DNA of 64,000 nt from JBEVJC01 sp040510375 (GTDB lineage Bacteria > Bacteroidota > Bacteroidia > Chitinophagales > Chitinophagaceae). Shown here one piece after another: positions 31,859-40,155 of this stretch. Position 1 is the stretch's first letter. Every line of letters starts with the position of its first letter. The notes below the pieces were generated by a model that ran no database searches, was not told where the DNA came from, and saw only the letters and a list, made by a program, of their open reading frames with translations. The position numbers were made by a program, and so were the translations under genes. The stretch lies in NCBI GenBank assembly GCA_040510375.1, contig JBEVJC010000022.1, positions 124,001 through 188,000 on the forward strand. The letters are read 5' to 3'.

Positions 31859-32419
31859 ATGACAATGAAAATTTATACCAAGACAGGCGATAGTGGCAAC
31901 ACCTCACTTATCGGGGGTACAAGAGTGCCGAAGTCGCACCTGCGCATTGAAAGTTATGGTACCATCGATGAGCTCAATTCATTTGTGGGTCTTTGCCGTG
32001 ACCTGTTGTCGGATGAACAAGGCAGGCTGGTGCTGCAGGAGATCCAGGACCGCTTGTTTACGATTGGTGCCGCACTGGCCTGCGATCCGGAGAAAGAACG
32101 GAAAATGCTTATTCCCGATCTTCATGAACAGGATATCCTGTTTCTTGAAAAAAAAATTGACCGGATGAATGAGATACTGCCGGAGATGAAAAGTTTTGTA
32201 TTACCAGGTGGCCATCCAACTGTATCGAACCTGCACATCACTCGATGTGTATGCCGCAGGGCGGAACGCCTGATTGTGCATCTGGAACAGGAATCGAAAG
32301 AAGTAGAACTGATCATCCTTAAATACCTGAACCGGTTAAGTGACTACCTGTTTGTGCTGGCGCGGTATGAAGGTCATTTATTAAATGCCCCTGAGATCCC
32401 CTGGAAACCGAGGATGTAG
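31859..32419 (+). CDS. Cob(I)yrinic acid a,c-diamide adenosyltransferase (PduO type)
   Basis: 186 aa from the ATG at 31859; the conserved core MKIYTKTGDSGNTSLIGGTRV starts two codons later (31865). PduO-type adenosyltransferase: KTGDSG/TSLIGG ATP loop, YGTIDELNSFVGLC, and the C-terminal RRAERLIVHLEQE with LNRLSDYLFVLARY. It converts cobalamin to adenosylcobalamin. In this window the obvious user of that cofactor is the class II ribonucleotide reductase at 46642-50145. It closes the gatC-ABC run, 10 nt after the membrane protein. Confidence 0.93.
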   Translation: MTMKIYTKTGDSGNTSLIGGTRVPKSHLRIESYGTIDELNSFVGLCRDLLSDEQGRLVLQEIQDRLFTIGAALACDPEKERKMLIPDLHEQDILFLEKKIDRMNEILPEMKSFVLPGGHPTVSNLHITRCVCRRAERLIVHLEQESKEVELIILKYLNRLSDYLFVLARYEGHLLNAPEIPWKPRM

Positions 32420-32429
32420 TTCACCCACC

Positions 32430-33104
32430 TCATCCTGCAACCCTTGCCGCATTCTCCACGATCCGGCCGTCTTTCATATGCAGCACCCGGTTACTCATAC
32501 GGGCCAGTTCTTCATTATGTGTTACAATCAGGAAGGTCTGCTTGAATTTATCCCTCAGTTCAAAAAAAAGATTATGTAATTCTTTTGCATTGGCCGAATC
32601 GAGGTTACCGGTGGGTTCATCTGCAAATACGATATCCGGTTTATTGATCAGGGCCCGGGCCACTGCCACGCGTTGCTGTTCACCACCGCTCATCTGGTTT
32701 GGTTTGTTTTCCAACCGGTGGGCAAGTCCCAGCATCTGCAGCAATTCTGTTGCACGGGCCTGCACTTCCGATTTTTTTCGTCCCGCCAGCCAGCCGGGGA
32801 TGCTGACATTCTCAATTGCAGTGAATTCGGGAAGCAGGTGATGGAACTGGAACACGAAACCGATATGCCTGTTCCTGAACGCAGCTAATTTTTTTCCCAT
32901 AAGTGAACTGGTCACCGTGTTGTCCATGGTCACCCTCCCCCTGTCGGCGCGGTCAAGCGTGCCCAGGATATGGAGTAAGGTGCTCTTTCCCGAACCGGAT
33001 GGACCCACAATGGAAACAATCTCGCCCCGGCCTACTTCGATATTAACTCCCTTTAACACCTCAACCGTCCCGTATGTCTTGTGAATATTCTCGCCGGTAA
33101 TCAT
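32430..33104 (-). CDS. lolD: Lipoprotein-releasing-type ABC ATPase (LolD)
   Basis: 224 aa from the ATG at 33104 (MITGENIHKTYGTVEVLKG). Walker A GPSGSGKSTLLHIL, signature MSGGEQQRVAVARAL, Walker B IVFADEPTGNLD and the switch His in VTHNEE; the length and ATPase sequence match LolD. With LolC/E permeases it moves lipoproteins from the inner membrane. The permease gene is not adjacent, so an FtsE/MacB-like role cannot be excluded. Convergent with the adenosyltransferase gene, with a 10-nt gap. Confidence 0.85.
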   Translation of the reverse strand: MITGENIHKTYGTVEVLKGVNIEVGRGEIVSIVGPSGSGKSTLLHILGTLDRADRGRVTMDNTVTSSLMGKKLAAFRNRHIGFVFQFHHLLPEFTAIENVSIPGWLAGRKKSEVQARATELLQMLGLAHRLENKPNQMSGGEQQRVAVARALINKPDIVFADEPTGNLDSANAKELHNLFFELRDKFKQTFLIVTHNEELARMSNRVLHMKDGRIVENAARVAG

Positions 33105-33240
33105 GTTTACACTTTGTTTGGGCCTCAAATATCCACATTTAGCCAGCAGTAACAAAACCGCATTTCTGCTGTTCAGGACCGGTCAATCGGGGTAAAAAAC
33201 AATTTAATCGACAGGTTCTTCCCCGCCATGCAACTAAGGA

Positions 33241-33271
33241 TTTGGTAAATTCGTTAATACAGTTACTTTTG
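33241..33271 (+). promoter_or_regulatory. Complete Bacteroidota promoter of the DUF2795 gene
   Basis: TTTG at 33241-33244 and TACTTTTG at 33264-33271 with 19 nt between them, matching the TTTG...TAnnTTTG consensus. It gives a leader of about 65 nt before the ATG at 33341. Confidence 0.65.
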
Positions 33272-33340
33272 CGGAAAATTGGGGAGACTAAACAGCTTCC
33301 CGGTTTGCCGGATTTATAAAATTAAAACCCCCTTCGAAAG

Positions 33341-33562
33341 ATGTTTTGGACCCTAGAATTAGCTTCGTACCTGGAAGACGCACCGTGGCCAGCTACCAAA
33401 GATGAACTGATCGATTATTCTATACGGTCGGGCGCTCCCATTGAAGTGGTTGAAAACCTGCAGGAACTCGAAGATGAAGGTGATGTATACGAAACAATCG
33501 AAGACATCTGGCCGGATTATCCGACGCAGGACGACTTCCTTTTCAATGAAGACGAATACTAA
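33341..33562 (+). CDS. DUF2795 small acidic protein
   Basis: 73 aa, acidic. The sequence (FWTLELASYLEDAPWPATKDELIDYSIRSG, then EDIWPDYPTQDDFLF) matches the DUF2795 family, a small helical protein of unknown function that is strongly conserved in Bacteroidota. It has its own promoter and a shared terminator, so it is a single-gene unit between lolD and fabI. Confidence 0.88.
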   Translation: MFWTLELASYLEDAPWPATKDELIDYSIRSGAPIEVVENLQELEDEGDVYETIEDIWPDYPTQDDFLFNEDEY

Positions 33563-33577
33563 GTATAAGCAGTTAAA

Positions 33578-33606
33578 TAAAAAGCCTCCGTTTGGAGGCT
33601 TTTTTA
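33578..33606. terminator. Bidirectional terminator between DUF2795 and fabI
   Basis: AAAAGCCTCC and GGAGGCTTTT form a 10-bp stem with a 4-nt loop and A/T tails on both sides, between convergent genes. Confidence 0.85.
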
Positions 33607-33628
33607 ATGTGTTGTCGTTTTCCGGTGA

Positions 33629-34444
33629 TCAGCTATCCATCTTTTCAATGATCGGTGCCGTTACACCGGTGAAGCTGAATCCTCCGTCATGAAACAGGTT
33701 TTGCATCGTTACCATCCGGGTAAGATCACTGAACATGACCGTTATATAATTTGCGCAGTCCTCCGTAGGTGCATTACCCAGCGGACTCATTTTGTCGGCA
33801 TAATTGAAAAAGCCATCAAAGCCTTTCACACCACTTCCGGCTGTTGTACGGGTGGGTGATTGGGAGATTGTATTCACGCGTACTTTTTTCTTCTCTCCAT
33901 AATAATAACCGAACATCCGCGTAATACTTTCCAGCAGCGACTTTGCATCCGCCATTTCGTTATAATCAGGAAATACCCGTTGTGCGGCGATATAGGTCAA
34001 TGCCACCACACTCGCCCCTTCACTTAATGCATCAAGATCCCAGGCAGTACGTAATACCTTATGGAAACTGATGGCGGAAATATCAAGGGTCTTCAGGTTC
34101 CATTCATAATTCATCTCTGTATAATGTTTCCCCTTCCTGACATTAATTCCCATTCCGATGGAATGCAAAATGAAATCGATCTGGCCACCGAAATGTTCCA
34201 TCGATTTTTCAAACAGGTTCTTCAGGTCATCCATATTGGTTACATCAGCACCAATCACCGGGGCATTACCACACTGTTCGGCCAGTTTGTTGATCTCACC
34301 CATCCTTAACGCAACCGGTGCGTTGGAGAGAACGATCTGCGCACCCTGCTCATAACACTTCAGGGCTGTTTTCCATGCAAGGGATTTTTCATCAAGCGCA
34401 CCAAAAATGATTCCCTTCTTTCCTTTCAATAGATTATTCGACAT
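33629..34444 (-). CDS. fabI: Enoyl-ACP reductase (NADH)
   Basis: 271 aa. SDR-type FabI: N-terminal KKGIIFGALDEKSLAWKTA cofactor loop, catalytic YX6K in YNEMADAKSLLES, with the upstream Tyr in ALTYIAAQRVFP and SQSPTRTTAGSGVKGF. Performs the last reduction of each fatty-acid elongation cycle and is the usual target of triclosan-type inhibitors. Single gene; own terminator. Confidence 0.95.
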   Translation of the reverse strand: MSNNLLKGKKGIIFGALDEKSLAWKTALKCYEQGAQIVLSNAPVALRMGEINKLAEQCGNAPVIGADVTNMDDLKNLFEKSMEHFGGQIDFILHSIGMGINVRKGKHYTEMNYEWNLKTLDISAISFHKVLRTAWDLDALSEGASVVALTYIAAQRVFPDYNEMADAKSLLESITRMFGYYYGEKKKVRVNTISQSPTRTTAGSGVKGFDGFFNYADKMSPLGNAPTEDCANYITVMFSDLTRMVTMQNLFHDGGFSFTGVTAPIIEKMDS

Positions 34445-34497
34445 GACAGTTGGTTTATTAAAGCGGTAAAAATAATGATAATTGAGGTATCAGGGAT

Positions 34498-36153
34498 TCA
34501 GACACCGATCATCTCCCTTGCATTTTCCAGTGATGCGGCAGTGGGCTTCTCGCCACTCAGCATTTTAGCGATTGCGTTTACGCGTTCCTCAGTATCCAAC
34601 AAACGGATCCCGGTGCGGACCTTGTCTTTTGTTGCTTCCTTGTAAACAAAGAAATGCGAGTCGGCCTTTCCTGCAATCTGTGGCTGGTGTGTGATACAAA
34701 CCACCTGCCTGTTCGAAGTCAGCTCCTTCATAATGATACCCACCTGTTTCGCTGCTTCACCCGAAATACCGGTGTCTATTTCATCGAAGATAAGGGTGGG
34801 CAGGTCGATCTTCTCGGCAACCAGTGATTTAATGCATAACATCAGCCGGCTTAGTTCACCACCACTTGCTACTTTATACACGGGCTGGAACTTCCCGCTT
34901 TTATTTGCATCAAAGAGGAACAGGATATTATCCGTTCCTGAAACATTCAGTTCCTTTTCAGATATTTCCACCTTCAGCCGCGCATTGGGCATACCCACAC
35001 GGGCCAGAAGGGTATTCACTTTTTCCTCCAGCGGTTTCACCTGTTTTAAGCGGGCAACACTGAGTTTCTTCGCAATTTTCAGCGCTTCTTCGCGAAGCCG
35101 TTCCATTTCTTTTTCTTTCAGATGGATGGTTTCATCCATATTCACCACGGCATCCAGTTTGGATTGTAACCCGTCCTTAATCTGAAGTAATTCGGCAGTA
35201 GAACCCACCGAATGTTTTTTCTGGAGCCGGTAACCAAGTGACATCCGTTCAGCAAGTGTTTCGATCTTTGAAGGATCATAACTGATATGGTCACTGATCC
35301 GGTTTGTTTCGTCGGCGAGATCCTGTAATTCTATCTGGGCCGACTGGATACGTTTAACCAGCTCGGGAATATCTTTATGGTATCCGGAATAAACCTGTAA
35401 CTGGTTAGCCAGCACTTTCATTTGTTGAACGATCGGTTGCTCACTTTCTTCCAGGTCGTGGTAAACCTTATCCAGTGCTGCCTTTATACCTTCTGAATTG
35501 GAAAGGAGTTTCAGTTCAGCATCTGCTTCCTCCAGTTCGTTTTCCTTAAATGCTGCTTCATCCAGTTCGTTGAACTGGAACTGGTGATAGTCCGACTCAC
35601 GGTCGAGTTGTGCTTTCTGTTCTTTCAGGTCGGCTGTTTCACGGCGCAGGACCTGATAGTTGCGGAACAGCAGCTGGTATTCTTCCAGAAGGGAACCATT
35701 TCCCGCAAGCGCGTCAATAACTTTCCGCTGGAAATCAGTCTCTGCTATTTCCATTGTATCAAATTGCTGGTGAAGATCTACCAGCAATGAGGTAAGTGCC
35801 TGCAGTTGTGAAAGATTGACAGGGGTATCATTAATAAATGCACGTGATTTACCATTCACCCCGATCTCACGGCGTAATACCAGCTCGGGTTCAATATCAA
35901 GCTCATTCAATTCCAGGAACTGACGCACGTCCGGTTTAGAATCAGAAGTAAACACTCCTTCCACCACACATTTTTTATCCTTGGCAACCAGTACGGCAGA
36001 ATCAGCACGTTCACCAAGGATCAGTCCCAGGGCACCTACCAGGATAGATTTACCAGCACCGGTCTCACCGGTAATTACATTCAACTGACGGGAGAAATCG
36101 ATCCTGAGGTGGTCGATGATCGCATAGTTCTGGATTGAAAGCTGGCGTAACAT
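34498..36153 (-). CDS. recN: DNA repair protein RecN
   Basis: 551 aa. SMC-like ATPase in double-strand-break repair. Walker A TGETGAGKSILVGAL near the start, a long coiled-coil middle (about 155-370), then signature VASGGELSRLMLCIKSL and Walker B LIFDEIDTGISG, and VCITHQPQIAG. A TATCTTCG element (36158-36165) ends 4 nt before the ATG. Typical length. Confidence 0.96.
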   Translation of the reverse strand: MLRQLSIQNYAIIDHLRIDFSRQLNVITGETGAGKSILVGALGLILGERADSAVLVAKDKKCVVEGVFTSDSKPDVRQFLELNELDIEPELVLRREIGVNGKSRAFINDTPVNLSQLQALTSLLVDLHQQFDTMEIAETDFQRKVIDALAGNGSLLEEYQLLFRNYQVLRRETADLKEQKAQLDRESDYHQFQFNELDEAAFKENELEEADAELKLLSNSEGIKAALDKVYHDLEESEQPIVQQMKVLANQLQVYSGYHKDIPELVKRIQSAQIELQDLADETNRISDHISYDPSKIETLAERMSLGYRLQKKHSVGSTAELLQIKDGLQSKLDAVVNMDETIHLKEKEMERLREEALKIAKKLSVARLKQVKPLEEKVNTLLARVGMPNARLKVEISEKELNVSGTDNILFLFDANKSGKFQPVYKVASGGELSRLMLCIKSLVAEKIDLPTLIFDEIDTGISGEAAKQVGIIMKELTSNRQVVCITHQPQIAGKADSHFFVYKEATKDKVRTGIRLLDTEERVNAIAKMLSGEKPTAASLENAREMIGV

Positions 36154-36157
36154 TTAA

Positions 36158-36165
36158 CGAAGATA
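36158..36165 (-). promoter_or_regulatory. -7-like element of recN
   Basis: TATCTTCG (TAnnTTyG) ends 4 nt before the recN ATG at 36153. Confidence 0.4.
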
Positions 36166-36219
36166 GAAAATGGGAAGAGTTCGGAGCCGGGTATTTTCCA
36201 CAAAAAAAACGGGGAAATA

Positions 36220-36244
36220 AAAAAGCCCCCTTCCGGAGGCTTTA
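36220..36244 (-). terminator. Terminator of the zinc-ribbon gene
   Basis: AAAGCCTCCGG...GGGGGCTTT hairpin with one mismatch and a T-rich tail on the minus strand, between the zinc-ribbon gene and recN. Confidence 0.65.
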
Positions 36245-36261
36245 CTAATTTATCAGCTTGA

Positions 36262-37017
36262 TTACTTCACTTCGATATTGTTGGCCAGTTCCTCATCAAC
36301 CAGGATCCGTCCGCAGTTTTCGCAGATCATAACTTTTTTGTGTTGTTTGATTTCGCTTTGTTTCTGTGGCGGGATATAATAAAAGCAACCACCACACGCA
36401 TCACGTTCAACCGGTACTACTGCAAGTCCGTTGCGGTAGCTCTTGCGGATTTTTTCATAAGAAGCAAGAAGACGTGGGTCAACATGCTCCTTTGCTTCGG
36501 TAGCCAGTTTACCATAATGTTTCTCTTCTTTTTCATTGGCCGCAATGATCTTGTCCAGCTCACCTTTTTTGTTCGACAGTACGCTTTCTTTCAACGCGAT
36601 GTTCTTCTTTGCCTTTTCGAGGGTACCTGCTTTTTCAGCGATCTCTTCGGTAGCGTCCTTGATATGTTTCTCTGCCAGCTTGATCTCCAGCTGCTGCATT
36701 TCAGTTTCCTTATTGATCGCTTCGAACTCGCGGTTGTTCTTTACGTTCTCACTTTGTTTTTCGTACTTCTTCACCAGTGCTTCAGCTTCCTTGATGGCAT
36801 CCTTGCGCTGCTGGATGAATTCGGTAACGCCATTGATCTCTTCTTCGATACGTGTCTGGCGGGCCGTCAGTCCGGTGATTTCATCTTCGAGATCTGCAAC
36901 TTCCATTGGTAATTCGCCTTTCAGGATCCGCAACTCATCGAGTTTGCTTTCTGTTTTCTGCAGCGTAACCAGGCCGTTCAATTTTTCTTCGACCGAAAAT
37001 TCTTTAACGTTTGCCAT
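36262..37017 (-). CDS. Coiled-coil protein with C4 zinc ribbon (DUF164/CdsZ-like)
   Basis: 251 aa. A long coiled coil (about residues 10-185, rich in E/K) precedes a C-terminal zinc ribbon: CGGCFYYIPP and ICENCGRIL give four cysteines. This is the family once called DUF164 (zf-RING_7), which includes the secretion-associated CdsZ. No secretion genes are adjacent here. In Bacteroidota it commonly lies next to a Nif3-like gene, exactly as here (47 nt downstream of it). Function unknown. Confidence 0.88.
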   Translation of the reverse strand: MANVKEFSVEEKLNGLVTLQKTESKLDELRILKGELPMEVADLEDEITGLTARQTRIEEEINGVTEFIQQRKDAIKEAEALVKKYEKQSENVKNNREFEAINKETEMQQLEIKLAEKHIKDATEEIAEKAGTLEKAKKNIALKESVLSNKKGELDKIIAANEKEEKHYGKLATEAKEHVDPRLLASYEKIRKSYRNGLAVVPVERDACGGCFYYIPPQKQSEIKQHKKVMICENCGRILVDEELANNIEVK

Positions 37018-37063
37018 GAATTGATTAATGTTTGAAGTTTAATGATGTAACCCGCTTCTTTCT

Positions 37064-38161
37064 TCACTTAAAATATCGCACGGGGTTTGTATTCACTTCT
37101 GTTTTAAGGACGGCAAAGGTAGGGAATTTTCTGACCAAAACCTCTTGCAGCAGCTCCGTGGTGTATTGCTCGCTTTCAAAATGTCCGATATCGGCAATAA
37201 CTATCGCACCATCTGCATCAAAGAATTCATGATATTTGAGATCGGATGTTATGAAAAAGTCAACCCCCCCGGCCAGCGCCCTGGGAATCAGGAAACTCCC
37301 GGCTCCGCCACAGACAGCCACTTTCCGCACCGGACGCCCTGTTAACGCGGAGTGACGGATTACGCCGGTACCGAATTTTTCCCTCAATAAAGCCAGGAAA
37401 CTTTCCGCTTCCAAGGGTTCGGGAAGTTCGCCGGTCAGTCCCGAGCCGATACCCGGGTGGGTATTTCCCAGGGTCAGCACATCAAAAGCCACCTCTTCAT
37501 ATGGATGGGCCGCCTTCATGGCAGCAATAACCTTTTTTTCCATTGTTGCGGGAAACAGGACCTCGATCCTTTCTTCATCCACTTCGCTGCGTTGATCAAT
37601 TTTTCCGGTAAACGGTTCGGCGCCGGCCAGTGGCCGGAACGTGCCCGTGCCCGCCTGTGTAAAGCTGCACTGGTCGTAGTTGCCGATCTGTCCCGCCCCT
37701 GCAAGGAAGAGTGCATCACGCAACTGTACGGCAGATGCGGCCGGCGAATAACAGACAAGTTTGCGGAGTGTGCCGGACCTGGGATCCAGGATCCGGCGGG
37801 CGGTTAATCCCAGTTTATCTGCAATCCTGCCGTTGACCCCTTCCAACACATTATCCAGGTTGGTATGGATGGCGTAGATGGCGATATCATGACGTATTGC
37901 CCGGATAACCGTTCGTTGTACGTAACCGGTCCCGGTTAATTTTTTAAGCCCGGAGAACACGATGGGGTGATGGGCTACAACCAGGTTACATTTTTTCTCA
38001 ATCGCTTCATTCACTACGGCTTCGGTGCTGTCGAGCGTACAAATAATACCGGTGCACTCCCACCCTGCGTCACCTGTGATCAGTCCTGCATTATCGTATC
38101 CTTCCTGGAGCGTGGGGGGTGCCAGTTCTTCCAGCACTTTTATTATATCCGCAATTAACAT
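37064..38161 (-). CDS. Nif3-like dinuclear-metal-centre protein
   Basis: 365 aa from the ATG at 38161 (MLIADIIKVLEELAPP). Nif3/NIF3-like hexamer family: DNAGLITGDAG, metal ligands in VVAHHPIVFSGLKKL, DNVLEGVNGRIADKLGL, and C-terminal DIGHFESEQYTTELL. It carries the central PII-like insert typical of the longer bacterial members. Widely conserved with no firmly assigned reaction. The zinc-ribbon gene follows 46 nt later on the same strand. Confidence 0.92.
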   Translation of the reverse strand: MLIADIIKVLEELAPPTLQEGYDNAGLITGDAGWECTGIICTLDSTEAVVNEAIEKKCNLVVAHHPIVFSGLKKLTGTGYVQRTVIRAIRHDIAIYAIHTNLDNVLEGVNGRIADKLGLTARRILDPRSGTLRKLVCYSPAASAVQLRDALFLAGAGQIGNYDQCSFTQAGTGTFRPLAGAEPFTGKIDQRSEVDEERIEVLFPATMEKKVIAAMKAAHPYEEVAFDVLTLGNTHPGIGSGLTGELPEPLEAESFLALLREKFGTGVIRHSALTGRPVRKVAVCGGAGSFLIPRALAGGVDFFITSDLKYHEFFDADGAIVIADIGHFESEQYTTELLQEVLVRKFPTFAVLKTEVNTNPVRYFK

Positions 38162-38176
38162 CGTTTTCCTTTTTTT

Positions 38177-38297
38177 AAAATACTTCGCCGGCATCAGCGG
38201 GGAACGACCTGAACTTTTAAAATATTCCCCCCTGGCAACGGGGACCGGCCTGAACCTCTAAAATATTTCCCCATAGCAACGGGGAACGACCTAAAAA
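38177..38297. repeat. Three imperfect 41-42 bp tandem repeats
   Basis: Units start AAAATA at 38177, 38219 and 38260, and share a core reading ...CAACGGGGAACGACCTGAAC with small changes. Each unit holds a CCCC...GGGG mini-hairpin. It lies between the Nif3-like gene and the DinB-like gene. Too few and too short for CRISPR. Confidence 0.65.
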
Positions 38298-38355
38298 TAA
38301 GTTATCTTTATGTACCTGCCCTGCTTCCCCATTTTTCACCTTTTAACGACCTGCC

Positions 38356-38979
38356 ATGCTACAAAGAACTAAAGGGCGCCTTCTGTTGGCCTTACTCGTT
38401 ATCACCGGACTGGCCGGCACTTTCAGTGATAAAACACTGACTAAGGAAGAACGTAAAAATATTGTTACTGATTTTAAAGAAACCCGTGGTAAGATCATCG
38501 TTGCAGCTGATGGTCTTTCTGAAGCCCAGCTGAATTATAAACCAGAAGAAGGTGCCTGGAGTATCAGCGAATGCCTTTCACATATCGCACTGTCAGAACA
38601 GGGTATCTGGTCCATGCTGGAAGGTAGTATGAAAGGGCCGGCCAATCCTGAGATGCGCGATAGTATCAAGGTTACCGATGCCCAGCTGGTAGCCATGGTG
38701 AAAGACCGGACGACCAAACGGAAAAACCCCGAGTTCCTTGATCCTTCCAAAGCCAGCTGGAAAGATGCAAAAGGTGCCATTGCCGAGTTTAAAAAGCACC
38801 GGAATGATCATATCAAATATGCCCGCACCACCACGGAAGACCTTCGCAATCATATTGTCCCCTTTGTTGGTACACATGTGGACGGTTACCAGGTACTTCT
38901 GTTAATCAATGCCCATTCCGAACGCCATTACCAGCAAATTGTGGCGATCCGGTCCAGCCCCGGTTTCCCGCAATCCTGA
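38356..38979 (+). CDS. Exported DinB-superfamily protein
   Basis: 207 aa. An N-terminal hydrophobic segment (LLLALLVITGLAGTFS) suggests export or anchoring. The rest is a four-helix DinB_2 domain with candidate metal-binding histidines in ECLSHIAL and INAHSERHYQQI. DinB-like proteins are metal-binding and often thiol-transferase-like; the exported form is common in Bacteroidota. Function unknown. Single gene. Confidence 0.82.
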   Translation: MLQRTKGRLLLALLVITGLAGTFSDKTLTKEERKNIVTDFKETRGKIIVAADGLSEAQLNYKPEEGAWSISECLSHIALSEQGIWSMLEGSMKGPANPEMRDSIKVTDAQLVAMVKDRTTKRKNPEFLDPSKASWKDAKGAIAEFKKHRNDHIKYARTTTEDLRNHIVPFVGTHVDGYQVLLLINAHSERHYQQIVAIRSSPGFPQS

Positions 38980-39044
38980 TTTTTAGGGGGTTTTGCTTGT
39001 TTTGCCAGAGGTAAATACTTATTTTTCTGGCATAACCTGTTTTC

Positions 39045-39455
39045 ATGAAATTACTCGTACCCCTGGCGTTGGTGCTCCTGGTTTTTCCTTCCTGTAAAAA
39101 AGCCATAGAAAAAAAGAAAGAAAACATTATCGTAGATGCCATGGTCAGCGGACAATGGGCGGTTACTTCCTTTAAAAAGGATGGAACTGATGTCGCGGTG
39201 GATTTCAACGGGTATACCTTCCAGTTTTACGAAAACCGCACGGTGGATGCGATCAGTGGCGGCGTTACCTATAAAACCGGAACCTGGCTGGAGAACGTAG
39301 ATGACCTGGATATCCTGGCAACATTTCCATCGGCAACTTATCCGATTAACCTGATTAATGGCAATTGGCATATTGATAATACCGACTGGAATTTTGTGGA
39401 AGCCACACTGAAGGGATCGGGAACGATTACCACCATGAGGCTCGAAAAACAATGA
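39045..39455 (+). CDS. Small lipoprotein, lipocalin-like
   Basis: 136 aa. Lipobox VFPSC at about residues 13-17 directs lipid attachment. The mature part reads as short beta-strands (GQWAVTSFKKDGTDV, YTFQFYENRTVDAI, GGVTYKTGTWLENVDDLDI), resembling the small lipocalin-type lipoproteins of this phylum. No conserved catalytic residues. Not recognised further. Confidence 0.7.
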   Translation: MKLLVPLALVLLVFPSCKKAIEKKKENIIVDAMVSGQWAVTSFKKDGTDVAVDFNGYTFQFYENRTVDAISGGVTYKTGTWLENVDDLDILATFPSATYPINLINGNWHIDNTDWNFVEATLKGSGTITTMRLEKQ

Positions 39456-39712
39456 CCAGGTGAGCCGGGGGAGAACAATCTGGTAAGCTGAACGGCACGC
39501 GATTGGGGAAGAAATACTTTTGTTTTTATTAAACCAGGGGGGCAGGATAACAGTCAAAAGCCAGCATCAGGCCCAGTTAAAACCCATTGTGGAATGAATT
39601 TCACCAAACGTAAGGTTAAATTACGGTATACCACTTTGCTAACTAGTTGATTGATAATGCCAGATTTTGAATTTTCGGCGGGCCTTGCATAAATGGCTAA
39701 AAGGCTCTATTA

Positions 39713-40057
39713 TTGGAAAATAAAAGTAAATTTGGTACGTTGAATAAAATTTTACCCATACTTCTTATCGTTCTCTTCACTGCCTTCCAGTCAAATGGCC
39801 AGGAAGCGGGGAAGTATGTAAAATTATATCCCAACCCCGCCACCACTAATGTTACGTTTGATTTCCAAAAGAATTTCCAGCGTGGTATGACGCTGACCAT
39901 TTTCAGTTTCCTGGGAAAAAAAATGGTGGAGACACAGAACGTCACCGAGAAAACAAATATCCCGCTGGCAGATTTTAACCGCGGCATGTACATCTACCAT
40001 ATCACCGATCCAAACGGCAAACTTATCGATACCGGTAAATTCCAGGTTTCACGGTAA
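39713..40057 (+). CDS. Minimal T9SS type A sorting-domain protein
   Basis: Up to 114 aa. The frame has no ATG at its head; it starts at TTG 39713, or TTG 39740 (NKILPILLIVLFTAFQSNGQ signal peptide). The remaining 85 or so residues are a single T9SS C-terminal sorting domain: VKLYPNPATTNVTFDF, MTLTIFSFLGKKM, and ADFNRGMYIYHITD. There is no passenger domain. Such domains direct export through the type IX secretion system. A TAAATTTG -7-like motif at 39726-39733 lies between the two candidate starts, so the second start may be favoured. Confidence 0.75.
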   Translation: MENKSKFGTLNKILPILLIVLFTAFQSNGQEAGKYVKLYPNPATTNVTFDFQKNFQRGMTLTIFSFLGKKMVETQNVTEKTNIPLADFNRGMYIYHITDPNGKLIDTGKFQVSR

Positions 40058-40155
40058 TACAAAATCAGGAACTCCCGGTTCACGGGTGTTTCCAATCCCG
40101 GTTAATCAACGAACCGGAATTATCAGGACTTCCCTTGTTTCCATTTCCCGAATAA

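Noticed and set aside
38177..38297. CRISPR array
   Set aside because: Only three diverged repeats, no unique 30-40 nt spacers, and no cas genes in the window.
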